A stretch of DNA of 64,000 nt from Candidatus Methanoperedens sp. (GCA_012026795.1 VEPM01000013.1:56485-120484); one strand, 5' to 3'; counted from the stretch's first letter, positions 16,785 to 26,559 are shown. A program made the numbers and translations. The notes: generated by a model from the sequence alone, not told the origin.

Positions 16785-18911
16785 TTAGGTGGTTACACTG
16801 AACTTATCCACTTGTACCGGAATGACAAATGGATTGCTCAATGTCTTCACTCGTAAAAATCCTTTGTCTTGTGCACGCCTTATTGATGGTTCGAAATCGG
16901 CAAAATCGTAATACTTGCAGAGTTCTTTAGTCTCGTCCGTATTATTTAAATGAGAAATAAACCAGTTTGCAGTATTCCGCAAGATATTTTTTTGAATACT
17001 ACTAACCTCTTGGGTGGCATAAACCATCCCAATTCTGTATTTTGCTCCTTCTTTGGCTGTTCTGACCCAAATGTCAGTTAAATCCAAGTCATTTCCTGCA
17101 GGAAGAATATTGTGTGCTTCTTCAATGTAAACTAGAATTTCAGGGATGTTAGCTACTCCCTGAATAAACTTACTTTGATTTTCTCTGAAAATTTTTTTTA
17201 TTATTCTGTTTGCAGATGACTTGTTCAATTCTGGCTCGCCGCTGGATTGGTCAATAATAACAAGTTTACCTGCAACCAATTGGATGTAAATTTCCTCTGC
17301 ATAATCTTTTCCTGTATCTGCACTGTGTTGACCTGTTGCCTTTCCAATTATTCTTGTTCCATTAGGGTACTGGAATATTCCGATAATTTTCTTAAAATCA
17401 TCATCTGCCCAATTGCCTGAATGTTTCTGATCACTTACATATTCATCTTCAAATGCCTTATAACCACTATTATTTTCTCGTATGAAATTTTCCAATGCTT
17501 CAAAGGCAATCCCAAGCTGTGCCCAAGTTGGGTTTGGGTTTGAGAAAACGTTTGCTGCTGATATGTATTTAGACGCATTCTTGCTCTGGCTATTATGCAT
17601 TGCTTCTATCAATTTTGCATTGAATAGTTTTGCCGTGCTTGCACGCAAACCGCTTGGAACGGTAAAGCCAGCCCTTGCCAACACTGCTCTGTATGCCAAT
17701 ACCCTTCTGTTATATCTTGTCAATTCACTGCGATCTTCCGGATCAGGTGCTTCAAATGCAACTTGCCGGAAGTTCTTCATATAAGTGTAGTCATTATCTG
17801 CAAGAATACTGTCAATGATTTCTTTACCAATCTGAAGATTTTCATCAGTATAGAAATTAAGGAGCATTAAAATACGGTCTGGATCACTTGGATGTTTGGT
17901 TATACCATAGGTAACGACTTCATTTGCTTTATTGGCGCCTTTCTGTATTTCCCAAATGTTTTTCAATGCATTTGGATTATTTTTACAATCTTTGTCCTGT
18001 GCATTTTCATTTGCATATTCTCCATTAGGATCGAATATGATTTGACCGATTCTTAATTCCTTGTCCCCTGATTCAGGATAGCGCAATTCATAAACCGATT
18101 TTGCAATGATTTTAGTAGTATTCGATTTACCAGTCCTTGTCATGCCGAATAAGGCAGATTTTTGAGAGAGCAGATCTGCAGGGTAGATGTGCACAGGAAC
18201 ATCATCTATCTCTTGGAATTTCCTGTTGGTTGATGCATATCTGATGAACCCAAGTCTCACATTTTTGGTTTTTCCATATTTTTCGATATGTTCCTGTCTG
18301 TTATTCGGGTCTGTATAATTTACTATTAGTCCCAGTGCTTTGCCATTTGGCTTGTAAACTTTTAGTCCTCTATTCGGATAAAAGTTGGAGAGGTCGCTGC
18401 CAAATTTTAACTGCAGCCGACTATTTTTATTTTGTTCTTCGGTTGGTGTATCCAGATAAAATGTTCCAATGATTCTACATTGAACACCAGCATAACCTAA
18501 ATAGACCCGTGTTTTCGTGTCCATTATTCCGTCTCCGTCCCAATGCCTGTCAGTATCTCCACTAACTCGCTGGGCGGTCTCAACTCTGATTCTTTCTGCT
18601 TCTGAACTATTTGGTAATTGTGCTGCATCCATGACTCGAAGTAGAATAAATGAAGCATCTTCCTCTTTGAAGTCAATCTCTGCTTTATCCGGGTCAATGC
18701 GTGTGGCAATAAGAAAACTCAAACTCGGTATTCCTCCGACCTTTTGTCTCTCAGTGTCATGTATTTGGATTTTGGCATTTTCATAGTTTATGGAGAAAAG
18801 TTCTCCAACGTACTCGCTCTTTTGAACAAGCTGTTGAAACCATTTTTGTGCGTCCTTTTTTTGTATGGTTTCAAGGTCTTTGGTTATGCCTTTTTCTATT
18901 GTCATTGTCAT
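16785..18911 (-). CDS. HerA-family DNA translocase/helicase ATPase
   Basis: A 708-residue FtsK-HerA superfamily ATPase, longer than housekeeping HerA (about 500). Residues 1-245 form an N-terminal region with a HAS-barrel-like end ([20 protein letters not shown]). Walker A is GMTRTGKS (256-263), the HerA D-x-N-G-E-Y motif is [10 protein letters not shown], and Walker B is [14 protein letters not shown] (about 605). It should pump DNA to the NurA nuclease ring. It is the first gene of the operon and has an AT-rich stretch (TAAAAATTAATTTT) as possible promoter 20-35 bases upstream. Confidence 0.87.
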   Translation of the reverse strand: MTMTIEKGITKDLETIQKKDAQKWFQQLVQKSEYVGELFSINYENAKIQIHDTERQKVGGIPSLSFLIATRIDPDKAEIDFKEEDASFILLRVMDAAQLPNSSEAERIRVETAQRVSGDTDRHWDGDGIMDTKTRVYLGYAGVQCRIIGTFYLDTPTEEQNKNSRLQLKFGSDLSNFYPNRGLKVYKPNGKALGLIVNYTDPNNRQEHIEKYGKTKNVRLGFIRYASTNRKFQEIDDVPVHIYPADLLSQKSALFGMTRTGKSNTTKIIAKSVYELRYPESGDKELRIGQIIFDPNGEYANENAQDKDCKNNPNALKNIWEIQKGANKANEVVTYGITKHPSDPDRILMLLNFYTDENLQIGKEIIDSILADNDYTYMKNFRQVAFEAPDPEDRSELTRYNRRVLAYRAVLARAGFTVPSGLRASTAKLFNAKLIEAMHNSQSKNASKYISAANVFSNPNPTWAQLGIAFEALENFIRENNSGYKAFEDEYVSDQKHSGNWADDDFKKIIGIFQYPNGTRIIGKATGQHSADTGKDYAEEIYIQLVAGKLVIIDQSSGEPELNKSSANRIIKKIFRENQSKFIQGVANIPEILVYIEEAHNILPAGNDLDLTDIWVRTAKEGAKYRIGMVYATQEVSSIQKNILRNTANWFISHLNNTDETKELCKYYDFADFEPSIRRAQDKGFLRVKTLSNPFVIPVQVDKFSVTT

Positions 18912-18969
18912 ATGTTTTCCCGTTTATCAAAATTAATTTTTAGTCCGTGCATAACCCCCACTCCAGCCC

Positions 18970-19218
18970 CTAACACCCCGTATATCCCCTGCGGTGCGGA
19001 ATCGACGACACGATCTTCTTCGCGAGCCACGTCCTTTCCTCTTTTGGCATATCCTCAAGGTTCGCTGTATCAAAATAAGACAGTTCCTCATCAGTCGTTT
19101 CAACTGTTGAGGCTATCTGCCTTGCCATTTCCATCCTCTCTTCTTTTGAGGCTTTATACAACCAGGGACGAAGATTATTATTTATTGGCTTACCTCGAAA
19201 AATTAGTTCCCCTCCCAT
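18970..19218 (-). CDS. Small protein downstream of nrdD (82 aa)
   Basis: I do not recognise this protein. It is charged and helical (KEERMEMARQIASTVETTDE, then MPKEERTWLAKKIVSSIP) with two related KEER-x-x-x-A segments about 35 residues apart, possibly a short internal repeat. The ATG at 19218 has GGTGGGAG upstream; a GTG at 19227 overlapping the nrdD stop is also possible. Its position suggests co-expression with nrdD, perhaps as an accessory or regulator. It ends 58 bases before herA. Confidence 0.6.
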   Translation of the reverse strand: MGGELIFRGKPINNNLRPWLYKASKEERMEMARQIASTVETTDEELSYFDTANLEDMPKEERTWLAKKIVSSIPHRRGYTGC

Positions 19219-19223
19219 GTTAC

Positions 19224-21620
19224 TCACGCTCCCACCCCATACCTCTTCCTGTCCAGAAGCTCCTGTTTCTTTCCTTCATTCCATCCGCTCACAGCCTGGA
19301 TATACCCGGTCACACGCGAAAGATGCTCCACATTATTGCTCTCGCAGTTGGGGCATTCATCCAGCAGTCCTGAAGCCACATGGAAATCATCCATACAAAC
19401 CGTCATGTCCTTCGTGAAAGCAAAATAACCGACCTGTGTGTTCTTCGCAATGTTCATCGCAAATTCCTTGAGGCCGTGCGGGTCCGGCGCGGCTTCGCCA
19501 AGCCAGATATCAAGGATATTGCCTCCATCCACTATCGGGAAAAAGGTCTCCTCAAGCTTGATGCGCGCCGGGAGAGACACATCTGCATTGGGCGGTATAT
19601 GCGTGCCATTTGTGTAATAGATCGGAAGATCTCTTGTTTCCGAGATGTGCCTCAATGCTTCCGGAATGTTGCCTTTTATAATCGGCTCGGCGCATTTCCT
19701 GTATTCCTTATGCAGAATATCAGATACCGCAAACCTCTGGGCTGTAGTTTCGGCCGGAGTTCTTGCAAGCGCTATCTCCATGCCGTACTTCTCTGAGAGC
19801 TCCTTGGCATAGAACTTCATCTCGAACATGGCGCGGATCGCAAGACGGCGTGCTTCATCACTTTCATGTATCTGCTTTCCGGTATGGTGCTGGACCATTT
19901 CGTTTATTCCAACCACACCTATAGTATAGACAAGCCCTTTTGTATCAACAGCGATCTGCCCGTGGGTCATTGTGAACGGGTCCTTTGGCCTCTGGGTCAC
20001 AAAAGGCATCCTTCCATTTTCGATCACAATATTCATCCACCTGCTCTTCACCCTGAAGAGATCCATGCACTGGTCCATCATGTTCTTCAATTCCCGGAAG
20101 AGTGAATCGTCGTCTTTTTTGGCCTTATAGGCCGCACGCGGGCAGTTCAGTGACACAACCTGCCATGCCCCCATCGAGAAATGCTTTCCCTCACGGAAAT
20201 ACAACTTGTCTTCAAACTCCGTATCCTTATCGTGCGAAGATGAGAAATTATAGGCACAGCACTGGTAGCAGCTAATGCCTTTTCCTGCGCCCCTGTATTC
20301 GGGGAGCTGGTTATCAAAATAAGGAGTTCCGTAGCGTGCAGCAAGCTCAAATGCTTTGGTGTAAAGTTCATGGTAGCTCAAAAGTTCGGGGTGTGTGCGG
20401 TTAAACTCTTCATCCTCGGTCATGAAATCAGGCTCAAGGCTTATCTCAGGCTTGGGGAAATTGAAAGGTTTTCCCCAGTAATCGCCTTTTAGCATTACGT
20501 TCATCATGGCTTCAAAGCCCAGCCTGACCTCGCGCTCGAACTCACCGTACGTGCGCTTTGGAGCCTGTATGCCGTCCCAGACCCTTCCTTTATAAACTAC
20601 AGGTTTATCACGCCAGAGTTTCGGGACACCTGGGGAGAGCTGGACAGAGGAGAAAACCAGCTGTCCCCCGCGGGCCACCATCATCTGGGTCATTTCATAA
20701 ACGAACATCTGTGTGAGCTGCTCGACCTGGTCATAGCTCATGCCTTCAAAATAAGGCGCCATAAATGTGAGGAAATTATAGAAACCCTGCCCGCCCGCGA
20801 AATTTGTCTGGGCGCTGCCAAGTGCTTTTACTGCGTGAAGGATTGCCACCTCTGCTTTCTTTGCAGGTCCTGCAACACTTGCTTTTGTCCCGCTTCCATC
20901 TGGCATGAGGCCGTAGTAGAAGAAATACCGCAAGTCCCAGTCCTGGCAAAACGCGCGTGTCCCGAAATATTCCAGGTCATGAATATGTATATCGCCATTA
21001 AGGTGCGAGTCAGCAAGTTTTGGAGGTATCATGAGGAGGTACTGTTCCTTGCTCATCTTATCCGCTTTTTTCTTGTGGCTTGTCTCTGCGTTCTCCTGCA
21101 GGTTTGCATTGTCGCGGGCCTCAAAACCAGAACCCATATCTATGCGGTAGGCGTCAAAAACAGGCGTCCCCACTCTTGTTGAAATGTTTCTCCATTCGGT
21201 ATGGCCATGCTCAAGCAGTATAATATTGACCAGTTCCCGGACAAGAGGACCTGAAAGGAACTTCACGTTCATGTCCTTTATCCTTTTCTCGGTTTCTTTG
21301 GCTATTCCTTTTGCTTCTTCCTCGTTGATCCCGGCAGTTCCATAGAACTGCTCGCAAAGCTTTGTTTCTTTGAGAAGCTGTTTTACGATAGTATCCCTGT
21401 CCCAATCCATAAGGTGGCCATCCGTTGTCCTGACCTTCGGGATAATTGAAACAAGAGAGCCTCCGAGTGTTTTCTGGATAGTCTGGACTTCTCTTGGTTT
21501 TTGTTTTATTGGTTCCGGATTTGCCTTTTGTTGCTCCTTTCTTGCAGCAAAAGCGTTATACAGCTCTTCCTTATGTTCTTCCATAAGATCCGTTATCTGT
21601 ACTTCTATATATTTGCCCAT
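19224..21620 (-). CDS. nrdD: Anaerobic (class III) ribonucleoside-triphosphate reductase
   Basis: A 798-residue glycyl-radical enzyme that reduces NTPs to dNTPs without oxygen. Residues 60-160 are an ATP-cone for allosteric control. The active-site cysteine region reads ISCYQCCAYNFSS, and the glycyl radical is G772 in RVTGYI. The C-terminal zinc site is unusual: C756-x-x-C759 and a cysteine in TVCMDD are present, but the partner expected two residues later is Asp, so only three cysteines are seen. GAGGTGA lies 8 bases before the ATG. A redoxin gene stands directly upstream; the activase nrdG is not in the window. Confidence 0.95.
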   Translation of the reverse strand: MGKYIEVQITDLMEEHKEELYNAFAARKEQQKANPEPIKQKPREVQTIQKTLGGSLVSIIPKVRTTDGHLMDWDRDTIVKQLLKETKLCEQFYGTAGINEEEAKGIAKETEKRIKDMNVKFLSGPLVRELVNIILLEHGHTEWRNISTRVGTPVFDAYRIDMGSGFEARDNANLQENAETSHKKKADKMSKEQYLLMIPPKLADSHLNGDIHIHDLEYFGTRAFCQDWDLRYFFYYGLMPDGSGTKASVAGPAKKAEVAILHAVKALGSAQTNFAGGQGFYNFLTFMAPYFEGMSYDQVEQLTQMFVYEMTQMMVARGGQLVFSSVQLSPGVPKLWRDKPVVYKGRVWDGIQAPKRTYGEFEREVRLGFEAMMNVMLKGDYWGKPFNFPKPEISLEPDFMTEDEEFNRTHPELLSYHELYTKAFELAARYGTPYFDNQLPEYRGAGKGISCYQCCAYNFSSSHDKDTEFEDKLYFREGKHFSMGAWQVVSLNCPRAAYKAKKDDDSLFRELKNMMDQCMDLFRVKSRWMNIVIENGRMPFVTQRPKDPFTMTHGQIAVDTKGLVYTIGVVGINEMVQHHTGKQIHESDEARRLAIRAMFEMKFYAKELSEKYGMEIALARTPAETTAQRFAVSDILHKEYRKCAEPIIKGNIPEALRHISETRDLPIYYTNGTHIPPNADVSLPARIKLEETFFPIVDGGNILDIWLGEAAPDPHGLKEFAMNIAKNTQVGYFAFTKDMTVCMDDFHVASGLLDECPNCESNNVEHLSRVTGYIQAVSGWNEGKKQELLDRKRYGVGA

Positions 21621-21696
21621 CTTATCTTCACCTCATTTTTTGAGTCATGCAGTTTGTTAGAGTTCAGGGGAACCTGTACCCTTGGTTCCTTTCACC

Positions 21697-21960
21697 CTAT
21701 GCGACGTCTTTAATCAGGGATTCAACATTGCCCTGGTTAATCCTGTCTTGCGTGAATAACTCATTATATGTATGGAATTTATCGCCTATTTGCAGCACCG
21801 GCGCAGCCATTGTAAATACGCCGTTCATCCTCAGTTCTGTTAATGCCGCCGGGGTAGCCATATCTACCTCTGTGAATTGTACTTTTGTGTTCTCCAGGAA
21901 TTGCTTCAATACCTTGCAATTCGGACAGTTTTTTGTTGAATATATTATGACGCCCTGCAC
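21697..21960 (-). CDS. Glutaredoxin-like redoxin (NrdH type)
   Basis: An 87-residue thioredoxin-fold protein with the active-site motif CPNC (residues 12-15) and a VDMATPAALTELR segment. Its place 76 bases upstream of nrdD, on the same strand, suggests it supplies electrons to the reductase, as described for the Methanosarcina-type class III enzyme that uses a redoxin and not formate. An inverted repeat GGAACC/GGTTCC (21669-21689) lies between the two genes and might modulate read-through. Confidence 0.85.
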   Translation of the reverse strand: MQGVIIYSTKNCPNCKVLKQFLENTKVQFTEVDMATPAALTELRMNGVFTMAAPVLQIGDKFHTYNELFTQDRINQGNVESLIKDVA

Positions 21961-22043
21961 GCTTATATCTCCTTTTAATCAACCCATTAATTTCATAGTT
22001 TATAACGGTTTTTTAAACTATGTCTGGATACTAATTGTAGCTG

Positions 22044-22099
22044 TTTGTTACCATATACTTTATCCAATCTGGTTGTTTTCGAATCACATTTGTTACCAT
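22044..22099 (+). promoter_or_regulatory. Direct repeat TTTGTTACCAT between nrdH and argS
   Basis: Two exact copies of TTTGTTACCAT at 22044-22054 and 22089-22099, 45 bases apart, in the divergent spacer of the nrdH-nrdD operon and argS. They may be regulator sites; the protein is unknown. Confidence 0.3.
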
Positions 22100-22193
22100 G
22101 TTATATATCAAATAAGATAACAATATGATTTATAATCCGGTTTATCCCATCCCCAATAATTATGTACTTTGCTTGTGTGTAACCCTCGATTTT

Positions 22194-23888
22194 ATGTTCC
22201 TTAAATTCAAAGATGAAGTTTCATCAATATTATCCAGCGCTGTTGAAAAAGCAGGATTCGAAGCGCAAGACCTTGCTCTGATTGAATCGCCTCATGCAGA
22301 CCTTGCATCTTCTGTGGGATTCAGGCTGGCGCCGAAATATAAGAAAAGCCCTAAAGAAATCAGCGAGAAAATCTACAAAAATATCTCAATACAGGCAGAT
22401 TCTTATGTTGCCCGTGCCGAAATGACAGGGCCTTATATCAACTTTTTCATAAGCCGCACTTTCCTGAACGAAACCATTCTTCGCGTGCTCCATGACAGGG
22501 AGAATTTCGGGAATCTTAACAATAAGGGAAGAGTTATCCTGGAACATACTTCGGCAAATCCTGACGGCCCGCTGCATATCGGTCACATCAGGAATTCCGT
22601 AATTGGCGATACCCTTGCCCGTATCCTTAAACGCGCCGGATATGATGTGGAGACGCAGTATTATATTAACGATATGGGGCGGCAGATCGCTGTGGTTGTC
22701 TGGGGACTTGAGAATTTCCAGTTCGATACAACAAAAAAGAAAGACCATGCGATCGCCGAAGTTTATATTAATGCCAACAAGACCCTCGTTGATGAAAAGG
22801 AACATTCGCCGGAAGTGGATGCCATAATGAAAAAATACGAGACAGGCGACCCCGGTATAGAAGCAAAATTCAAAAATGCCATCGATACTTGCATGGAAGG
22901 GATAAAAGAATCCCTGACACGCATGAATATCCGTCATGATAAATTCATCTGGGAATCACAATTCGTTCGCTCCGGAGAAGTGAACATGATAATGGATAAA
23001 GTCAAGGCACTTGACCGCACAGCACTAAAGGACGGCGCGTTCATGGTTGACCTGAAAGATATGGGCATCCAGAAATCGCTTGTAGTCCAACGCTCGGACG
23101 GGACTTCTCTTTATACTACCCGCGACCTTTCATACCATGAATGGAAGGCAACGCAATGCGACAGGATGATCGATATTCTTGGGGCTGATCATAAACTTAT
23201 CTCATCGCAACTAAAAGCAGTACTCAGGATACTGGGTCATAAAGAACCTGAGATCGTTATTTTTGAGTTCGTGTCGCTGCCCGAAGGTTCCATGAGCACC
23301 CGGCGCGGTGTTTTCATTTCTGCTGATGAACTCATTGATGAAGTTGAGAAAGCAGCTTTTGAAGTCGTTGATAAAAAGCTTCCTGACAAAGATCTGGATT
23401 TCAAGAAAAAAGTAGCATCTTTTGTGAGCATCGGCGCTGTGCGGTACGATATTGTCAGGATATCCCCTGAGAAGGCCACAGTGTTTGATTGGAAAGAAGC
23501 TGTGGACTTTGAAAAACAGGGCGCTCCATTCATTCAATATGCCCATGCAAGAGCATGCAGCATAATAAAGAATGCCCGTGATGAGGGAATTTCATTTGAG
23601 AATTTCGATCCCGATACCCTTCTTGAAGAACAGGAAATAATGCTGATCAAAAAACTGTCCGGATTTGAAAATGTGATTGACAATGCGTCACGGGAATTAA
23701 AACCAAACCTTCTTGCCATATATGCAAGAGAACTTGCAGATTCTTTCAACCAGTTCTACAGATATGTGCCAGTTCTATCCGCCGAGCCTGAATTCAGGTC
23801 AGCACGCCTTGCGCTTGTTGAATGTTCCCGCATCGTTCTTGCAAATGCACTTGATACACTGGGTATATTTGCGCCTGAATCAATGTAA
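22194..23888 (+). CDS. argS: Arginyl-tRNA synthetase
   Basis: A 564-residue class I synthetase that charges tRNA-Arg. The N-terminal tRNA-binding domain occupies residues 1-100. The HIGH motif appears as NPDGPLHIGH (128-131 for HIGH) and the KMSKS loop as EGSMSTRRG (MSTR). The C-terminal anticodon-binding helices include LPNLLAIYA-like and DSFNQFYRY. I chose the ATG at 22194 because it matches the family's N terminus; the frame is open to 22125, but the extra residues are not family-like. Confidence 0.95.
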   Translation: MFLKFKDEVSSILSSAVEKAGFEAQDLALIESPHADLASSVGFRLAPKYKKSPKEISEKIYKNISIQADSYVARAEMTGPYINFFISRTFLNETILRVLHDRENFGNLNNKGRVILEHTSANPDGPLHIGHIRNSVIGDTLARILKRAGYDVETQYYINDMGRQIAVVVWGLENFQFDTTKKKDHAIAEVYINANKTLVDEKEHSPEVDAIMKKYETGDPGIEAKFKNAIDTCMEGIKESLTRMNIRHDKFIWESQFVRSGEVNMIMDKVKALDRTALKDGAFMVDLKDMGIQKSLVVQRSDGTSLYTTRDLSYHEWKATQCDRMIDILGADHKLISSQLKAVLRILGHKEPEIVIFEFVSLPEGSMSTRRGVFISADELIDEVEKAAFEVVDKKLPDKDLDFKKKVASFVSIGAVRYDIVRISPEKATVFDWKEAVDFEKQGAPFIQYAHARACSIIKNARDEGISFENFDPDTLLEEQEIMLIKKLSGFENVIDNASRELKPNLLAIYARELADSFNQFYRYVPVLSAEPEFRSARLALVECSRIVLANALDTLGIFAPESM

Positions 23889-23898
23889 TAATATATCC

Positions 23899-24717
23899 AT
23901 GAAAATAATATCGGTTGTAGGTTATAAAAAAACAGGAAAAACCACGTTGGTAGGACAGCTTGTCAAAGTTTTGAAAAAGCATGGATCAGTTGGGACGATA
24001 AAACATCTCCATGAACATGATATTAATGCTCCAGATACCGATACCTGGAAACATGCACAGGCTGGCGCTGATGTTGTAATCGCAGTTACTCCGAATGAGA
24101 TCGTGAAATTCTCGCGCAGCAATGATCTGGCAACTGCACTGGATGAACTTGCAAATGCAGGAGTGGATTTTGCAGTGGTTGAGGGGTTCAAGGATAGCAA
24201 ACTGCCTAAGATCGCGCTTGGTGATGTTGAGGCCACTGAAATTATCAAACGGCTGGATACTTTTGAAAATGTAGATATCGATGAATTGGTAAATATCATA
24301 ATGAAGCAACCCGAATTTCACACGCTTGATTCTTTGCTTCGAAAGCTAAAGAGTTCAAAATCAATTGAAAAAGCAGGCGCTATCGGGACGTTTACCGGAA
24401 TTGTCCGGGCAGTTACAGATAAAACAAGCACCGAATTTTTGGAATTTGAAGCATACGGAGAACTTGCCCGGAAAAAGATGGATGAAATATGCAGGCAGCT
24501 TATGGAAAAAGAGGGTATAGTCGATGTGCTGATGCATCACAAAACAGGAATAATCCCAGCGGGTGAGGACATTGTTTATATTGCTGTTGCAGCCAGTCAC
24601 AGGGAAGAGCTATTCCCGGTATTGAGGGAAGCAATAGAACGCCTGAAAGTTGAGGTTCCTATATGGAAGAAAGAACATACTGTTAAAGGGGATTGGTGGG
24701 TGCATGATTATAAATGA
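23899..24717 (+). CDS. MobB-MoaE fusion protein (molybdopterin synthesis)
   Basis: A 272-residue bifunctional protein. Residues 1-155 are MobB-like: P-loop GYKKTGKTTL (8-17), then the GTIKHLHEH and VVEGFKDS motifs, binding GTP in the attachment of nucleotide to molybdopterin. Residues 160-272 are MoaE, the large subunit of molybdopterin synthase, ending PIWKKEHTVKGDWW with the active-site lysine. It starts 11 bases after argS. The MoaD partner is not seen here. The product serves molybdenum or tungsten enzymes such as formylmethanofuran dehydrogenase. Confidence 0.9.
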   Translation: MKIISVVGYKKTGKTTLVGQLVKVLKKHGSVGTIKHLHEHDINAPDTDTWKHAQAGADVVIAVTPNEIVKFSRSNDLATALDELANAGVDFAVVEGFKDSKLPKIALGDVEATEIIKRLDTFENVDIDELVNIIMKQPEFHTLDSLLRKLKSSKSIEKAGAIGTFTGIVRAVTDKTSTEFLEFEAYGELARKKMDEICRQLMEKEGIVDVLMHHKTGIIPAGEDIVYIAVAASHREELFPVLREAIERLKVEVPIWKKEHTVKGDWWVHDYK

Positions 24718-24741
24718 TGCTCTGATCAGTTATTATTTCAT

Positions 24742-24779
24742 GTTTCAATCCTTGTTTTAGTGGATGTGCCTCTTGAATC
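24742..24779 (+). CRISPR. Lone CRISPR-repeat-like sequence
   Basis: The 38 bases begin GTTTCAATCCTTGTTTTAGT and end CTTGAATC. This is the consensus form of the 37-base repeats of archaeal type I CRISPR arrays in Methanosarcina relatives. No second copy and no cas gene are in the window, so it is at most a solitary remnant or the last unit of a deleted array. Confidence 0.5.
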
Positions 24780-25003
24780 TGACCCCACCTCTTTAGGTGT
24801 CATATCAAGTCGATATCTATATCTTGACCATATCCTGAAGGATTTAAGAGTGTGGGATTGAGAGCAGGTATGTTGCGATTTGAGCAATACTCCTTTTTTA
24901 CATGGTGTGTTTATGTCAAAAAACCGCTTTCCATACCAAACCATTAAAAAAATATGTGCAGGATCGGGATTCACCGCAACCCTATTTCTCAAAAAGGATT
25001 CCT

Positions 25004-25999
25004 TTAATCCTGTTTCAACCACTTCATCATAGAACGAAGCTCTTTTCCGACCTTTTCTACTTGATGCTCATTCTCCTGTCTCTCAAGGGCATTAAGGACC
25101 GGCCTGTTGGCTTTGCTTTCAAGAACGAATTCTTTTGCAAATTCCCCGCTCTGGATCCTGCGAAGCGCCTCTTTCATAGCCAGTTTTGACTGCTCATTGA
25201 TGATCTTTGGCCCGACGGTCAGGCCGCCGTACTCAGCAGTGTTTGACACATAGTACCACATCTTGCTCAATCCGCCTTCATGAATGAGGTCAATTATGAG
25301 TTTCATTTCATGGAATGTTTCAAAATAAGCGATCTCAGGCTGGTATCCTGCTGCAACAAGTGTCTCGAATGCTGCTTTCATAAGGCATGTTACTCCACCG
25401 CAAAGATCAACCTGCTCGCCAAATAAATCAGTCTCAGTTTCTTCCTTGAATGTTGTTTCAAGCACGCCTGCTCTTGTTGCTCCAATTCCTTTTGCATAAG
25501 CCATGGCTGTATCCTTTGCATTCCCTGTTGCATCCTGGTATATTGCAATGAGCGCAGGAACACCGTTTGCTTCGGTATATGTCCTGCGCACAAGGAAACC
25601 AGGACCTTTTGGTGCGACCATTATTACATCAATGTCCTTTGGAGGAACGATCTGGCTATAATGGATATTAAATCCATGTGAAAAACATAATGTTTTGCCC
25701 TTCTTCATGTGCGGGGCGATTTCGGAAGCATAAATTGCACCCTGTATCTCATCAGGTACGAGCATCTGGATGATATCAGCTTTTTTTGCTGCATCAGACA
25801 TTGTCATGACTGTCAGACCATCTTCTTTTGCCTGTGCCCATGATTCCCCGTCTTTCCTGACACCAACAATTACCTTAAGTCCGGAATCATTCAGGTTCTG
25901 CGCCTGCCCTGCTCCCTGGCTGCCATAACCAATAACGGCAATTGTCTTATTTTTCAGTATTTTTAGATCTGCATCCTTTTCATAGTATATTTTAACCAT
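25004..25999 (-). CDS. ilvC: Ketol-acid reductoisomerase
   Basis: A 331-residue class I KARI that converts acetolactate to dihydroxyisovalerate in valine, leucine and isoleucine synthesis. The NAD(P) site is [11 protein letters not shown] (19-29). The knotted C-terminal domain has the metal-binding [12 protein letters not shown] and the [17 protein letters not shown] segments. The ATG at 25999 has AGAAGG about 8 bases upstream and matches the family start; the longer frame to 26092 would not. It is divergent from ribH. Confidence 0.96.
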   Translation of the reverse strand: MVKIYYEKDADLKILKNKTIAVIGYGSQGAGQAQNLNDSGLKVIVGVRKDGESWAQAKEDGLTVMTMSDAAKKADIIQMLVPDEIQGAIYASEIAPHMKKGKTLCFSHGFNIHYSQIVPPKDIDVIMVAPKGPGFLVRRTYTEANGVPALIAIYQDATGNAKDTAMAYAKGIGATRAGVLETTFKEETETDLFGEQVDLCGGVTCLMKAAFETLVAAGYQPEIAYFETFHEMKLIIDLIHEGGLSKMWYYVSNTAEYGGLTVGPKIINEQSKLAMKEALRRIQSGEFAKEFVLESKANRPVLNALERQENEHQVEKVGKELRSMMKWLKQD

Positions 26000-26148
26000 A
26001 ATACATATACCTTCTTTGGCTTCCCTTACATTAATAAGAGATATAAATGTTTCATAATCACCTTTTTTCGAAACACAAAATAAACTTATCAAAACTGTAT
26101 CGAAAAATATATAGATGTTCTAAATAATATAACCAATCAGGTGCCAAA

Positions 26149-26559
26149 ATGAGTATTAAATTAGGATTTGTTGTTTCAGAATTCAACCGTGATCTTACTA
26201 TCCAGATGGAAACGCTCGGAAAAGAACATGCGGCATTCCTTGGCGCCACAGTTGAAAAAATATATTATGTGCCAGGAGTTTTTGACATGCCACTGGCTGT
26301 AAAAAAAATGGCGCAAGATAAAACAATAGACGCAGTAGTGACTATTGGCTGCGTTATACAGGGAGCGACAAAACACGATGAGCTGGTGATCCAGCACGCT
26401 TCAAGAAAGATCGCTGATCTTGCGCTTGAATTTTCAAAACCAATAACCCTGGGGATATCCGGTCCTGGAATGAGCAGGCTTGATGCCCATGAAAGAGTGG
26501 AATATGGCAAAAGGGCGGTTGAAGCTGCTATTAAAATGGTAAAAATGTTAGAAGAGTAA
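26149..26559 (+). CDS. ribH: 6,7-dimethyl-8-ribityllumazine synthase
   Basis: A 136-residue lumazine synthase, the penultimate step of riboflavin synthesis, expected to assemble into pentamers or icosahedral shells. The characteristic motifs are FVVSEFNRD at the N terminus, VPGVFDMP (about 42) and GCVIQGATKHDE (about 66-77) with the catalytic histidine. It stands alone, divergent from ilvC. Confidence 0.93.
   Translation: MSIKLGFVVSEFNRDLTIQMETLGKEHAAFLGATVEKIYYVPGVFDMPLAVKKMAQDKTIDAVVTIGCVIQGATKHDELVIQHASRKIADLALEFSKPITLGISGPGMSRLDAHERVEYGKRAVEAAIKMVKMLEE

Noticed and set aside
24742..25003. A CRISPR array
   Set aside because: Only one repeat-like unit is present. No second copy at spacer distance within 200 bases.
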